DNA from: an uncultured Clostridia bacterium
GTDB lineage: Bacteria; Bacillota; Clostridia; Lachnospirales; CAG-274
NCBI GenBank assembly: GCA_947630725.1
Contig: CANRIS010000025.1
Span: 1-36,962 of the forward strand
Reading direction: 5' to 3'
Length of the DNA stretch: 36,962 bases
This document shows, one piece after another, positions 24,393 through 31,600 of the stretch. Under the pieces are notes generated by a model. The model worked only from the letters and a program-made list of their open reading frames with translations, was not told where the DNA came from and did no database searches. Position numbers and translations under genes: made by a program. How positions within the stretch are numbered: the first letter of the stretch is position 1; each line of letters starts with the position of its first letter.

Positions 24393-25607
24393 TCACTGTT
24401 CATCACCCGTTTCCATATCCTGCACTACCTCATCAAGTGTGAGCTTCTGACCGTTACGCATAACATAAATATCTTTTGACTTTTCGCCGCTGTCCTCGAA
24501 GTATTTTAGATATCTTTTTACAATAATCATAGCATATTTAGGGTCAAGTTCCATAAGATATGCTATTCTGTCAAGCTGTTCACAAGCGATAAGCGTTGAA
24601 CCGCTGCCACCAAACAAGTCGAGTACAACACCGTTTACCAATGAAGAATTTTTAATGGGGTATGATATGAGCGGTATCGGCTTTGTTGTGGGGTGCAGCT
24701 TTGATTTTGTCGGTCTGTCAAAGTTCCATACAGTTGTTTGTTTTCTGTCTGAGTACCATTTATGCTTGGCTGTATCTTTAAATGCATATATGATGGGTTC
24801 GTGCTGCATCTGATAATCCATTCTGCCAAGTACAAGTGAGTCCTTGACCCAGATGCAGGTAGTAGAGTAGTGAAATCCCGCATCTACAGTAGCATTAAAG
24901 AAATTAACCTTTTCTGCATCGGAATGGAATATGTATACTGCTCCGCCATCAACAAGGTTGCCATAAATATTTTTAAATGCCGACAGCAGAAAATTGTAAA
25001 AATCTTCGCCACTCATATTGTCGTTCATTATTGTCATTCCTGTACCGCCTTTGTAAGAGCAGTTATACGGTGGATCTGTAACACACAGGTTTGCTTTTAC
25101 TCCATCAAGCAGTTTAGACACATCGTCAGCCCTTGTCGAATCACCGCACATCAATTTATGCTTTCCGAGATGCCATATATCTCCGTGTTTTACAAATGGT
25201 TGTTCCTCTAAGGCTTTTTCTGTATCAAAGTCATCTTCTTTCACGTTTTTGTCGTGTACCTTTGAAAAGAGCATATCTATTTCAGGAGCTTCAAAGCCTG
25301 TGAAATCTGTGTTAAAATCTGCACTCTGCAAATCCACGAGTAAGTCTGCTAAGAGGCTGTCGTCCCATGCACCTGTGATTTTGTTAAGAGCAATGTTCAG
25401 AGCCTTTTCTCGTGTTTTGTCAAGGTCAACAACGGCACAGGGCAGTTCTGTATAGCCCAAATCCTCCGCTACGGATTTTCTTTGATGTCCCCCTATTATT
25501 GTCATATCGGAATTGACGACCAATGGGTCGGCAAAGCCAAACTCCATAATGGAATTTTTGATTTTTTCGTATTCTTTATCGCCTGATTTAAGTTTCTTTC
25601 TTGGATT
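24393..25607 (-). pseudogene. ParB-like/N6-adenine (or N4) DNA methyltransferase, body
   Basis: Minus-strand frame from AAT at 25607 (Asn of NPRKKLKSG) to the stop at 24393, 404 aa. The ParB-like N-terminal domain shows NPRKKLKSGDKEYEKI, VVNSDMTIIGGHQRKSVAED, ELPCAVVDLD. The methylase part shows motif IV CVTDPPYNCSYKG (DPPY) and motif I LDLFGGSGSTLIACEQL near the C-terminus, the order typical of the beta class. Its first 20 codons are at 20993-21052 on +. As it stands, readthrough from antisense amidoligase DNA gives a false N-terminus (start 25667) without a clear ribosome site. It probably protects or marks phage DNA when the segment is in the other orientation. Confidence 0.9.
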
Positions 25608-26013
25608 TGAGGTTATCAACAAGAAAAAGCCCAAAACTATGGATAAACTTGCAGACATCTGGTACACAACACAGGATGCAACTTGGGGAAGAACAGATCA
25701 TTACAATTCCAGTCGATATCACGGACTTAACCTCCATAGCGCCTTTACGAAAAACACAGTAGAATTCAGACTCTTTAACTCAACAACCCACGCAGGGGAG
25801 ATTAAAGCCTACATACAGTTTTGCCTCGCAGTCAGCCATCAGGCTTTAACACAGAAAAAAGCCTCGGCAAAGAAAACGACAACCAACAACGAAAAGTACG
25901 CATTCAGATGCTGGATGCTCAGACTGGGGCTTATCGGAGACGAATTCAAAACCTGCCGCCATCACTTTTTAAAGAACCTCAGCGGAAACTCAGCATGGAG
26001 AAACGCCGCTTGA
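25608..26013 (+). pseudogene. Amidoligase, C-terminal half (split by inversion)
   Basis: Codes for EVINKKKPKTMDKLADIWY, GRTDHYNSSRYHGLNLHSAF, NTVEFRLFNSTTHAGEIKAY (the conserved E-F-R motif of amidoligases), then NEKYAFRCWMLRLGLIGDEF and HHFLKNLSGNSAWR. It begins in mid-protein at the inversion joint and has no own start; the open frame upstream to 25513 is antisense methyltransferase. The N-terminal half ends at 21053 on minus, and 485 + 406 nt join in frame. It lies directly upstream of the gamma-glutamylcyclotransferase gene. Confidence 0.9.
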
Positions 26014-26028
26014 AGATGAGAGTCAACA

Positions 26029-26089
26029 GGGGGCTGGTCGTAAAGCTACGCTTTACTGCTCGCCCATGCAGCCACGGGCGAAAGCCCCC
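26029..26089 (+). ncRNA. Three-way-junction RNA structure after the amidoligase
   Basis: Outer stem GGGGGCT (26029-26035) with AGCCCCC (26083-26089). Inside are GTAAAGC-TAC-GCTTTAC (26040-26056) and CGCCC-N10-GGGCG (26061-26080). No long T-run follows. The first inner hairpin is of the same 7-bp/3-nt type seen in the disrupted methyltransferase. It may be a terminator-like 3' structure or a mobile palindrome. Confidence 0.45.
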
Positions 26090-26130
26090 AAGGGCTTAAC
26101 CAACAAAACATAAGCCTGAAAACTGTAAAA

Positions 26131-26188
26131 ATTTGGTAGGTTTATGGGGCATAAATAACTGGATAAATGTACCGAACAGAGTTAATAT
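26131..26188 (+). promoter_or_regulatory. Repeated cargo element, copy E
   Basis: TTTGGTAGGTTTATGGGG, ATAAATAACTGGATAAATG, then AGAGTTAATAT: the three blocks of the repeat at standard spacing, upstream of the gamma-glutamylcyclotransferase gene. Confidence 0.7.
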
Positions 26189-26236
26189 AGCACTAATCAA
26201 ACAAGGGCAACCCCCTGACGAAAGGAGAAAATCAAA

Positions 26237-26716
26237 ATGAAAAGGAAAACAAAATACTACATAGCCTACGGCAGCAACATGGACGAAGAGCAGATGGCTT
26301 ACCGCTGTCCTGAAGCAAAACTCATAGGAAAAAGCGAAATCAAAAACTACGAGCTTCTTTTCAAAGGCTCAAAGACAGGCTCCTACGCCACAGTCGAACC
26401 CAAAAGGGGCGGCAGAGTCCCCGTTCTCATCTGGGAGATTTCCGAAAGAGACGAGGTAAGGCTTGACTGCTACGAGGGATTCCCCTCATTCTACTACAAG
26501 AAAAATCTCCGCCCGATAGTAAACAGCAAGAGAATAACAGCCATGATTTACATAATGGACGAAAAAAGAGCTCTTGGGATTCCCGCAAACTATTACTACA
26601 ACACACTGGCAAAGGCATACCGCAGATTCAGATTTGATTCTGATATTCTTGAAAATGCCTACGAAAAAAGCATAGAGGCGGTGATAGCAAATGATAAGCA
26701 GAGAAAAGCTCAATGA
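26237..26716 (+). CDS. Gamma-glutamylcyclotransferase (GGCT/AIG2-like) family protein
   Basis: 159 aa, AAAGGAG 11 nt upstream. YYIAYGSNMDEEQMAYRCPE is the GGCT signature (Y-G-S-N) that binds the substrate. The glycine-rich GGRVPVLIWEISERDEVRLD and YEGFPSFYYKK carry the catalytic Glu region. Enzymes of the fold release pyroglutamate from gamma-glutamyl peptides or amines. Amidoligase and GGCT genes are paired in many phages and were proposed to make and remove peptide-like modifications (published genome analysis of amidoligases). The 3' end overlaps the DUF4314 gene by 26 bp. Confidence 0.88.
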   Translation: MKRKTKYYIAYGSNMDEEQMAYRCPEAKLIGKSEIKNYELLFKGSKTGSYATVEPKRGGRVPVLIWEISERDEVRLDCYEGFPSFYYKKNLRPIVNSKRITAMIYIMDEKRALGIPANYYYNTLAKAYRRFRFDSDILENAYEKSIEAVIANDKQRKAQ

Positions 26717-26918
26717 GCTAAGGGAAAAATACCCTGTGGGGACGAAAATTGTCCTGAAAAGGATGTCAGACTCGCAGGCTCCGCCTGTGGGTATGCTCGG
26801 AAAAGTCACGAACGTGGACGACATCGGCACTGTCCATGTGGCTTGGCAAAATGGAAGCAGTCTCGGACTTGTCGATGGAATAGATGAATGGGAGATCGTA
26901 AAAAATGAAAAATCATAA
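26691..26918 (+). CDS. DUF4314 family protein
   Basis: 75 aa. SREKLNELREKYPVGTKIVL, then GMLGKVTNVDDIGTVHVAWQ and GSSLGLVDGIDEWEIV form the small beta-barrel of DUF4314. The segment SDSQAPPVG is encoded by DNA with a CAGGC-TCC-GCCTG hairpin, another short palindrome. It is translated together with the GGCT gene and overlaps the next gene by 14 bp. Function unknown; it is a regular companion of amidoligase and GGCT genes in phages. Confidence 0.82.
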   Translation: MISREKLNELREKYPVGTKIVLKRMSDSQAPPVGMLGKVTNVDDIGTVHVAWQNGSSLGLVDGIDEWEIVKNEKS

Positions 26919-27108
26919 AGAACCTATTTGCCCTTTCTGCGGTAAAGCCTACAGCGAACCGCCGGCACTTTCAAGGAAAGATAACAGCACACTCATTTGC
27001 GCCGACTGCGGAACGAGAGAAGCACTTGAAATTTACGGTATAAGCATTGAGCAACAGGATGAAATAATCGATGCTATACACAGAAGTAAAGAATCGGTGC
27101 TCAAATAA
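26905..27108 (+). CDS. Small zinc-ribbon protein
   Basis: 67 aa. CPFCGKAYSEPPALSRKDNS followed by LICADCGTREALEIYGI gives two CxxC knuckles about 20 residues apart, a classic zinc ribbon; the C-terminus is a helix. It overlaps the DUF4314 gene and ends the cargo operon, followed by a strong terminator. It probably binds nucleic acid or protein. No specific family recognised. Confidence 0.7.
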   Translation: MKNHKEPICPFCGKAYSEPPALSRKDNSTLICADCGTREALEIYGISIEQQDEIIDAIHRSKESVLK

Positions 27109-27121
27109 TCAAAAACATAAC

Positions 27122-27161
27122 AAGGCAGAAAAGTACACAATAAAGTGAGCCTTTCTGCCTT
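27122..27161 (+). terminator. Terminator of the cargo operon
   Basis: AAGGCAGAAA (27122-27131) pairs with TTTCTGCCTT (27152-27161), a perfect 10-bp stem with a 20-nt loop, just after the zinc-ribbon gene. Confidence 0.65.
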
Positions 27162-27169
27162 ATATATTG

Positions 27170-27222
27170 TTACCTTTATGTCCGATAATTAACTGGATAT
27201 ATAAGCCCATAAGAGTTAATAT
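27170..27222 (+). promoter_or_regulatory. Repeated cargo element, copy D
   Basis: TTACCTTTATGTCC, then TAATTAACTGGATATATA, then AGAGTTAATATG. The first block has diverged, the other two are kept. It precedes the single gene at 27266. Confidence 0.65.
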
Positions 27223-27265
27223 GTACTCAACCTAAAGAAAACCATTTTTAAAGGAGGACAAAAAT

Positions 27266-27490
27266 ATGTGGAAACAAGGACAGATAAAGGTAAGAGGAAC
27301 AACGGTAGACTTTGTAATAAAAGTTTTTGAAGAAGGCTCGGATTTTGGAATAAACGGCGGCAGAATTTCCAAGCTGAACATAAGAACCGGCAACAAAGAA
27401 CTGGCAAACTACGACAGAGGCTGGGATGTAAAGCCGACCACAGCAATCGGAAAGGGAGCCTTGAAAATAATTTTAAAAGAATACAATTGA
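27266..27490 (+). CDS. Small beta-rich cargo protein, 74 aa
   Basis: ATG 27266 with AAAGGAGG upstream (27250-27257). WKQGQIKVRGTTVDFVIKVF and GINGGRISKLNIR, then ELANYDRGWDVKPTTAI: predicted beta-strands with one C-terminal helix. Similar small proteins are widespread on Clostridia phages and conjugative elements, function unknown. It forms a one-gene unit: repeat element, gene, terminator. Confidence 0.7.
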   Translation: MWKQGQIKVRGTTVDFVIKVFEEGSDFGINGGRISKLNIRTGNKELANYDRGWDVKPTTAIGKGALKIILKEYN

Positions 27491-27496
27491 AAACAC

Positions 27497-27515
27497 AAGC
27501 CTCTCCGGAGGCTTT
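27497..27515 (+). terminator. Terminator of the 27266 unit
   Basis: AGCCTC-TCCG-GAGGCT followed by TTTT, 7 bp after the stop codon. Confidence 0.75.
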
Positions 27516-27540
27516 TTACTATATACAGGAGGTGGTTAAA

Positions 27541-28011
27541 ATGGCATCAAGAGGTAGAAAACCAAAGCCCACAGCGATAAAACTGCTTGAAGGAAATCCG
27601 GGCTGCCGACCCCTTAACAGAACCGAACCAAAGCCCACAGGTTCCCCTGTCTGCCCCGACTGGCTGGAGGACGAGGCAAAGGCGGAGTGGGAGCGAATGG
27701 GCAAAATCCTCGAAGATATGGGGGTTCTGACGGAGGTAGACACGATGGCGTTTGCGGGTTATTGTCAGGCTTACGCAAGGTGGAAAGAGGCTGAAGAATT
27801 TCTCAGTCAGCATGGCTCCATTATCAGAACTCCAAACGGCTACCTACAACAGGTACCACAAGTTTCAATAGCACAGACTAACCTTAAAATTATGCTTAAA
27901 TTCTGCGAGCAGTTTGGGCTTACCCCCTCTGCAAGGAGCAGAATAACGGCAAATAAATCCATAGAGGAAACAACTGACGAAATGGAAAAACTTCTGAGAG
28001 GAGATTCATAA
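27541..28011 (+). CDS. terS: Terminase small subunit, P27 family
   Basis: 156 aa, ATG 27541 with AGGAGGTGG upstream (27527-27535). MASRGRKPKPTAIKLLEGNP is the P27 signature; PVCPDWLEDEAKAEWERMGK follows, then helical oligomerisation segments (FAGYCQAYARWKEAEEFLS) and KIMLKFCEQFGLTPSARSRI. It recognises the cos DNA and loads TerL. Its last codon overlaps the TerL start (28011). Confidence 0.92.
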   Translation: MASRGRKPKPTAIKLLEGNPGCRPLNRTEPKPTGSPVCPDWLEDEAKAEWERMGKILEDMGVLTEVDTMAFAGYCQAYARWKEAEEFLSQHGSIIRTPNGYLQQVPQVSIAQTNLKIMLKFCEQFGLTPSARSRITANKSIEETTDEMEKLLRGDS

Positions 28012-30629
28012 TGAGATACAAATACAAACCCACAAAATTTATGCTGCCCACATCTCACTATGACAAAGCCAAAGCAGATCGGGCAGTAACCTTTATTTCC
28101 AACCTAAAACACACCAAGGGAAAATGGGCAGGAAAGCCTTTTGAGCTTTTGCCTTGGCAGGAGCAGATAATAAGAGACATTTTCGGAATCGTCAAGCCAA
28201 ACGGAAAAAGACAGTTTCTATCGGCATATGTCGAAATACCCAAAAAGAACGGCAAACAGCTTTCTCTTGATACAATCATACCTACCCCATCAGGGTATAC
28301 CACGATGGGAAAAATACAGGTCGGTGACAGGGTGTTTGATGAGTGCGGAAATGTGTGTCGTGTTGTAGCAAAAAGTAATATTGACTACGAGGAACAGGCA
28401 TATCGCATTACATTTAAAGATGGAGAAACCATAGAAGCCGGAGAAAACCACCAATGGTATGGTGAATACACCTATGGAAAAAGAAAAAAACGTATTTTTA
28501 CAACAGGCGAGCTTTTCAGGCTTCCTACACATGACGACTGTATCAGATTCAGAATAAAGGTTAATGAGCATATCAATGTGCCTGATGCCACTTTACCAAT
28601 AATTCCTTACTTAATGGGCTATTGGCTTGGCAATGGAAATGCTTTAAAACCCGAAATAACAGTGCAAACCTGTGATATTCCCGGAGTCCTTTCAAAAATT
28701 CTGCCGTACTGTAAAGATGTCAAAGCTTGGCGTAATGTAGGAGACAGTGTTATTTTCAGAATAAAAGAACTGAAAAGTATTCTTTTAAAGAGCTTTCATG
28801 ATAAAAGAATACCTGTGGAATATCTTCGAAGCTCATACAGTCAGAGGATTGAACTGCTGCAGGGGCTTATGGATTCTGACGGATGCATATCCAATTGTAA
28901 AGGACAGGCAATTTACACTTCCACAGAGATTAATCTTGCGGAAGATGTAAGCGAACTTTTGTGGAGCTTAGGAATAAAAAATGTCATTACTACCGCAGTG
29001 GCAACACAACGAAATGACTGGACCAAGCCAAGCAAAGAATGTGGCAGAAGTCCAACAGGTGAAACATTATACTATGTAAAATTCACAGCATTTGACGATA
29101 TAAGGATATGCGGACTTGACAGAAAATTTCAAAACGCCGTCAAACGAAATCCTCACACGAGAAGCCATTTCCGATATATTGACAGCATAGAACCAATCAA
29201 AAACAAAGGAATGCAGTGCATACAGGTTGACAGCCCGTCTCATCAATATTTGGTGGGGCGTTCTTTTTTGCCCACACATAACAGCGAGCTTGCGGCGGCT
29301 GTCGCTTTATATCTTTTGTACGCAGACGGCGAGGCTTCGGCAGAGGTTTACGGAGCGGCGGCGGACAGGCAGCAAGCCTCAATCGTTTTTGATGTGGCAA
29401 AACAGATGGCGGAGATGTCCCCTGCCCTTATGAAGCGGTCAAAAATTATGACTGCACAGAAAAGGCTTGTCAACTACTCCAATGCAGGATTCTATCAGGT
29501 GCTTTCAGCGGAAGTCGGTACAAAACACGGTCTGAATGTTTCGGGGCTTATTTTCGATGAGATACATAGTCAGCCAAACCGAAAGCTGTACGATGTTCTT
29601 ACGAAAGGTTCAGGCGATGCCAGAGAACAGCCACTTTTCTTTTTCATAACCACGGCAGGAACAGACAGAAACAGCATTTGCTACGAGCTTCACACAAAGG
29701 CTAAAGATATAATGAACGGTCGGAAGTCAGACCCCTCATTCTATCCTGTAATCTATGGCTTAGAGGATTCTGATGACTGGAATGATGAGAAAAACTGGTA
29801 CAAAGCAAACCCCTCTTTAAACTACACCATTGGGATAGACCGAGTGCGTGAAGCCTACAAAAACGCCCTCGATAATCCTGCAGAGGAAAATGTGTTTAAA
29901 CAGCTTCGTCTTAATATATGGACAAATTCAACAGTGGTCTGGATTCCGGACCACATCTACGAAAGAGGAAACATACCTATAAATTTTGATATGTTAAGAG
30001 GCTGCACCTGTTACGGCGGTCTTGACCTTTCAAGCACCTCGGACATCACAGCCTTTGTGCTTGTGTTTCCTCCACGAAGTGAAAACGAAAACTACATCAT
30101 ATACCCCCACTTCTGGCTGCCCGAAGATACACTTGAACTTCGGTGCAGACGTGACCACGTCATGTACGATGTATGGAAACGTCAGGGTTACATAAATACC
30201 ACCGAGGGAAATGTAATTCACTATGGCTTTATAGAAAAATACATTGAAAATCTCGGAAAGCTGTACAATATCAAAGAGATAGCCGTTGACCGCTGGAATG
30301 CCACACAGATGGTGCAGAACCTTGAAGATATGGGCTTCACGATGATTCCCTTCGGACAGGGATTCAAAGATATGAGCCCAGCCTCAAAAGAGTTTTACAA
30401 GCTGATGATGGAGGGAAAAATCACACATGGCGGTAATCCTGTGTTAAAGTGGATGGCACAAAATGTGGTTTTGAGACAAGACCCCGCCGGAAACATAAAG
30501 CCCGACAAGGAAAAGTCAACTGAAAAGATTGACGGTATCGTAGCTACGGTCATGGCTCTTGACCGCTGCATAAGAAACGCAGGAAACACAGGCAGCGTTT
30601 ACGATAAGAGGGGAATTTTTTGGTTGTAA
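28011..30629 (+). CDS. terL: Terminase large subunit with an intein in Walker A
   Basis: 872-aa precursor; mature length without the 342-aa intein is 530 aa. The ATPase part starts PWQEQIIRDIFGIVKPNGKR. Walker A is EIPKKNGK joined to SELAAAVALY, with the intein (residues 83-424) between Lys and Ser. Walker B is VSGLIFDEIHSQ, the coupling motif FFITTAGTDRN. The nuclease part shows CYGGLDLSSTSDITAFVLVF (Asp), EIAVDRWNATQMVQNLEDMG (Asp) and TEKIDGIVATVMALDR (Asp). The ATPase cannot work before splicing. Powers DNA packaging into the head with the portal encoded downstream; expected to cut cos with the HNH protein. Confidence 0.93.
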   Translation: MRYKYKPTKFMLPTSHYDKAKADRAVTFISNLKHTKGKWAGKPFELLPWQEQIIRDIFGIVKPNGKRQFLSAYVEIPKKNGKQLSLDTIIPTPSGYTTMGKIQVGDRVFDECGNVCRVVAKSNIDYEEQAYRITFKDGETIEAGENHQWYGEYTYGKRKKRIFTTGELFRLPTHDDCIRFRIKVNEHINVPDATLPIIPYLMGYWLGNGNALKPEITVQTCDIPGVLSKILPYCKDVKAWRNVGDSVIFRIKELKSILLKSFHDKRIPVEYLRSSYSQRIELLQGLMDSDGCISNCKGQAIYTSTEINLAEDVSELLWSLGIKNVITTAVATQRNDWTKPSKECGRSPTGETLYYVKFTAFDDIRICGLDRKFQNAVKRNPHTRSHFRYIDSIEPIKNKGMQCIQVDSPSHQYLVGRSFLPTHNSELAAAVALYLLYADGEASAEVYGAAADRQQASIVFDVAKQMAEMSPALMKRSKIMTAQKRLVNYSNAGFYQVLSAEVGTKHGLNVSGLIFDEIHSQPNRKLYDVLTKGSGDAREQPLFFFITTAGTDRNSICYELHTKAKDIMNGRKSDPSFYPVIYGLEDSDDWNDEKNWYKANPSLNYTIGIDRVREAYKNALDNPAEENVFKQLRLNIWTNSTVVWIPDHIYERGNIPINFDMLRGCTCYGGLDLSSTSDITAFVLVFPPRSENENYIIYPHFWLPEDTLELRCRRDHVMYDVWKRQGYINTTEGNVIHYGFIEKYIENLGKLYNIKEIAVDRWNATQMVQNLEDMGFTMIPFGQGFKDMSPASKEFYKLMMEGKITHGGNPVLKWMAQNVVLRQDPAGNIKPDKEKSTEKIDGIVATVMALDRCIRNAGNTGSVYDKRGIFWL
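28257..29282 (+). other. TerL intein with LAGLIDADG endonuclease and Gln at position 1 (342 aa)
   Basis: Block A is QLSLDTIIPTPSGYTTMGKI, where Gln replaces the usual Cys or Ser. Block B is GETIEAGENHQWYG. LAGLIDADG motif 1 is LMGYWLGNGN (201-210 of the precursor), motif 2 is LLQGLMDSDG (282-291). Block F/G is IQVDSPSHQYLVGRSF then LPTHN, followed by Ser (+1), which is the Walker A serine. Splicing would need the pathway in which the +1 residue attacks directly, or slow cleavage. The frame is intact, so it is presumably active and mobile. Confidence 0.9.
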
Positions 30630-30662
30630 TGTACACAGCCCAAAGGCTGTATTTTTCCCTGA

Positions 30663-30721
30663 TTTTTGGTACATATATGGTGTAGAAATAACTGGATATA
30701 TGCCTGAAAGAGAGGTAACAT
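30663..30721 (+). promoter_or_regulatory. Repeated cargo element, copy A
   Basis: TTTTGGTACATATATGG, then AGAAATAACTGGATATATG, then AGAGGTAACAT. With upstream flank TGTAATGTACACAGCC (from 30625) it matches the other copies B and C over about 100 bp. It precedes the gene at 30781. Confidence 0.8.
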
Positions 30722-30780
30722 AAAATCACCGAAAGGGAAGAAAAGCCCTGAAATTACACAAAAATCAAGGAGGAAACACC

Positions 30781-30963
30781 ATGAAAACAGTATTCTATTT
30801 AAACGAAAAGAAAATCACAAGAAAAGCAGTAAAAGAGCTTATCGGAGAGGAAAGGCTCAAAAGAATGATTAAGGAGGCAAAAGAGGTATTCCTTGAGGAC
30901 CCTTACATTCAAAATTCTTTTCACATTGGTTTCCAAGGGATTATTACAATAGAGTTTTGCTGA
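30781..30963 (+). CDS. Small basic cargo protein, 60 aa
   Basis: ATG 30781 with AAGGAGG 7 nt upstream. KTVFYLNEKKITRKAVKELI and RLKRMIKEAKEVFLEDPYIQ, ending in a hydrophobic strand (GFQGIITIEFC). Unit structure: repeat element, gene, terminator. Very similar leader and N-terminal DNA to the next unit (AATCAAGGAGGAAACACC then ATGAAAAC), so the two units probably arose by duplication of a promoter cassette. Function unknown. Confidence 0.7.
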   Translation: MKTVFYLNEKKITRKAVKELIGEERLKRMIKEAKEVFLEDPYIQNSFHIGFQGIITIEFC

Positions 30964-30968
30964 AAGAA

Positions 30969-30989
30969 AGCCTCGCAAGGGGCTTTTTT
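30969..30989 (+). terminator. Terminator of the 30781 unit
   Basis: AGCCTC-GCAA-GGGGCT followed by TTTTT, immediately after the stop. Confidence 0.7.
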
Positions 30990-31044
30990 GCTGCACGTTT
31001 TCAAGGTGTACATTACACAGCCCAAAGCCTCTGTTTTCCTCTGA

Positions 31045-31103
31045 TTTTTGGTACATATATGGAGCAGAAATAACTGGATATATGTGTTCTTCAGAGGTAA
31101 TAT
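31045..31103 (+). promoter_or_regulatory. Repeated cargo element, copy B
   Basis: TTTTTGGTACATATATGG, then AGAAATAACTGGATATATG, then TTCAGAGGTAATAT. Best-preserved copy; precedes the gene at 31164. Confidence 0.8.
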
Positions 31104-31163
31104 ACAATTACCAAAAGGGAAGAAAAGCCCTAAAAAATCAAGAAAAATCAAGGAGGAAACACC

Positions 31164-31523
31164 ATGAAAACAAAAATTGAAGCAATCGAAAACCTTATAA
31201 AAAACGGAGAGAAGTGGAGTGAAATAAACATAAACCCCACATTCGGAAAGGCTTACATCCAAAGCAAAGAAGCCGACAATGAGCTTATAAACTTCGGCGA
31301 TGTGATTTGGAACCATGACATTGAGAAGATAGTAGAAAACTGCAAAACCTTCGGGATTACAGAATTCACAGTTTCAAGCGGATATACAGGAATTATAGAA
31401 ACCATCTACAAATTTACGGAGCTGGGCTGCAAAATAGACGGACTTACAAAAGTAAATGGCAACTGCATAGACTACAGAACAGGAAAAATTATAATCCTAC
31501 CCGCCATAAAACTGAGCCTTTAA
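31164..31523 (+). CDS. Cargo protein, 119 aa, unknown
   Basis: ATG 31164 with AAGGAGG upstream (31150-31156). KTKIEAIENLIKNGEKWSEI, NPTFGKAYIQSKEADNELIN, FGDVIWNHDIEKIVENCKTF, GITEFTVSSGYTGIIETIYK: an alpha/beta protein of a type often seen as single genes on Clostridia phages and plasmids. It might bind nucleic acid or protein; no catalytic motif is seen. Own repeat element and terminator. Confidence 0.72.
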   Translation: MKTKIEAIENLIKNGEKWSEININPTFGKAYIQSKEADNELINFGDVIWNHDIEKIVENCKTFGITEFTVSSGYTGIIETIYKFTELGCKIDGLTKVNGNCIDYRTGKIIILPAIKLSL

Positions 31524-31528
31524 AAAGG

Positions 31529-31548
31529 AGCCTCTTCGGAGGCTTTTT
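31529..31548 (+). terminator. Terminator of the 31164 unit
   Basis: AGCCTC-TTCG-GAGGCT followed by TTTT, with a stable tetraloop. Confidence 0.8.
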
Positions 31549-31600
31549 CTTAGTTGATTTGATGTAATGTACACAACATAAAGGTTGTATTTTCCTTGAA

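Larger units (their letters stand above)
22809..24396 (-). pseudogene. C5-cytosine DNA methyltransferase, disrupted
   Basis: GTG 24396 overlaps the stop of the adenine methyltransferase. The N-terminal frame (to 23971) has motif I FIDFFSGIGGFRLGLEKAG, motif IV AGSPCQNVSITGQRAGLHG with the catalytic Cys, and motif VI WIICENVRGLLSS. The C-terminal frame (23660-22809) has motif IX IRRLTPRECFRLQGFPDELF and motif X YKQAGNAVTVNVVYAIGKK. Between them (23661-23970) frames shift several times: QMDECGYDLKWQIFN and VIGDIDEKGWTDSMKRVYSE are still readable, but motif VIII (Q-x-R-x-R) is gone and several short hairpins interrupt the code. Unlikely to be active unless the sequence is wrong. Confidence 0.88.
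21053..25607. other. Inverted 4,555-bp segment
   Basis: All genes inside lie on the minus strand, while every other prophage gene in the window is on +. Both ends cut a gene: methyltransferase N-terminus outside left, its body inside right; amidoligase N-terminus inside left, its C-terminus outside right. Turning the segment over restores both reading frames without adding or losing a base, apart from a 1-bp ambiguity (A/T) at the joints. No long inverted repeats flank it. The promoter-like repeats inside are also reversed, as expected. Confidence 0.9.

Noticed and set aside
25513..25607. N-terminal part of the open frame leading into the amidoligase C-terminus
   Set aside because: It is antisense methyltransferase sequence brought into frame by the inversion, not a real start.
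21053..25607. Inversion by a site-specific invertase with inverted repeats
   Set aside because: I compared both joints and flanks and found only about 1 bp of shared sequence; no inverted repeat or invertase gene is visible nearby. The mechanism is left open.
25608..25667. Apparent N-terminus of the adenine methyltransferase (start 25667)
   Set aside because: Antisense amidoligase sequence; the true start is the detached fragment at 20993.
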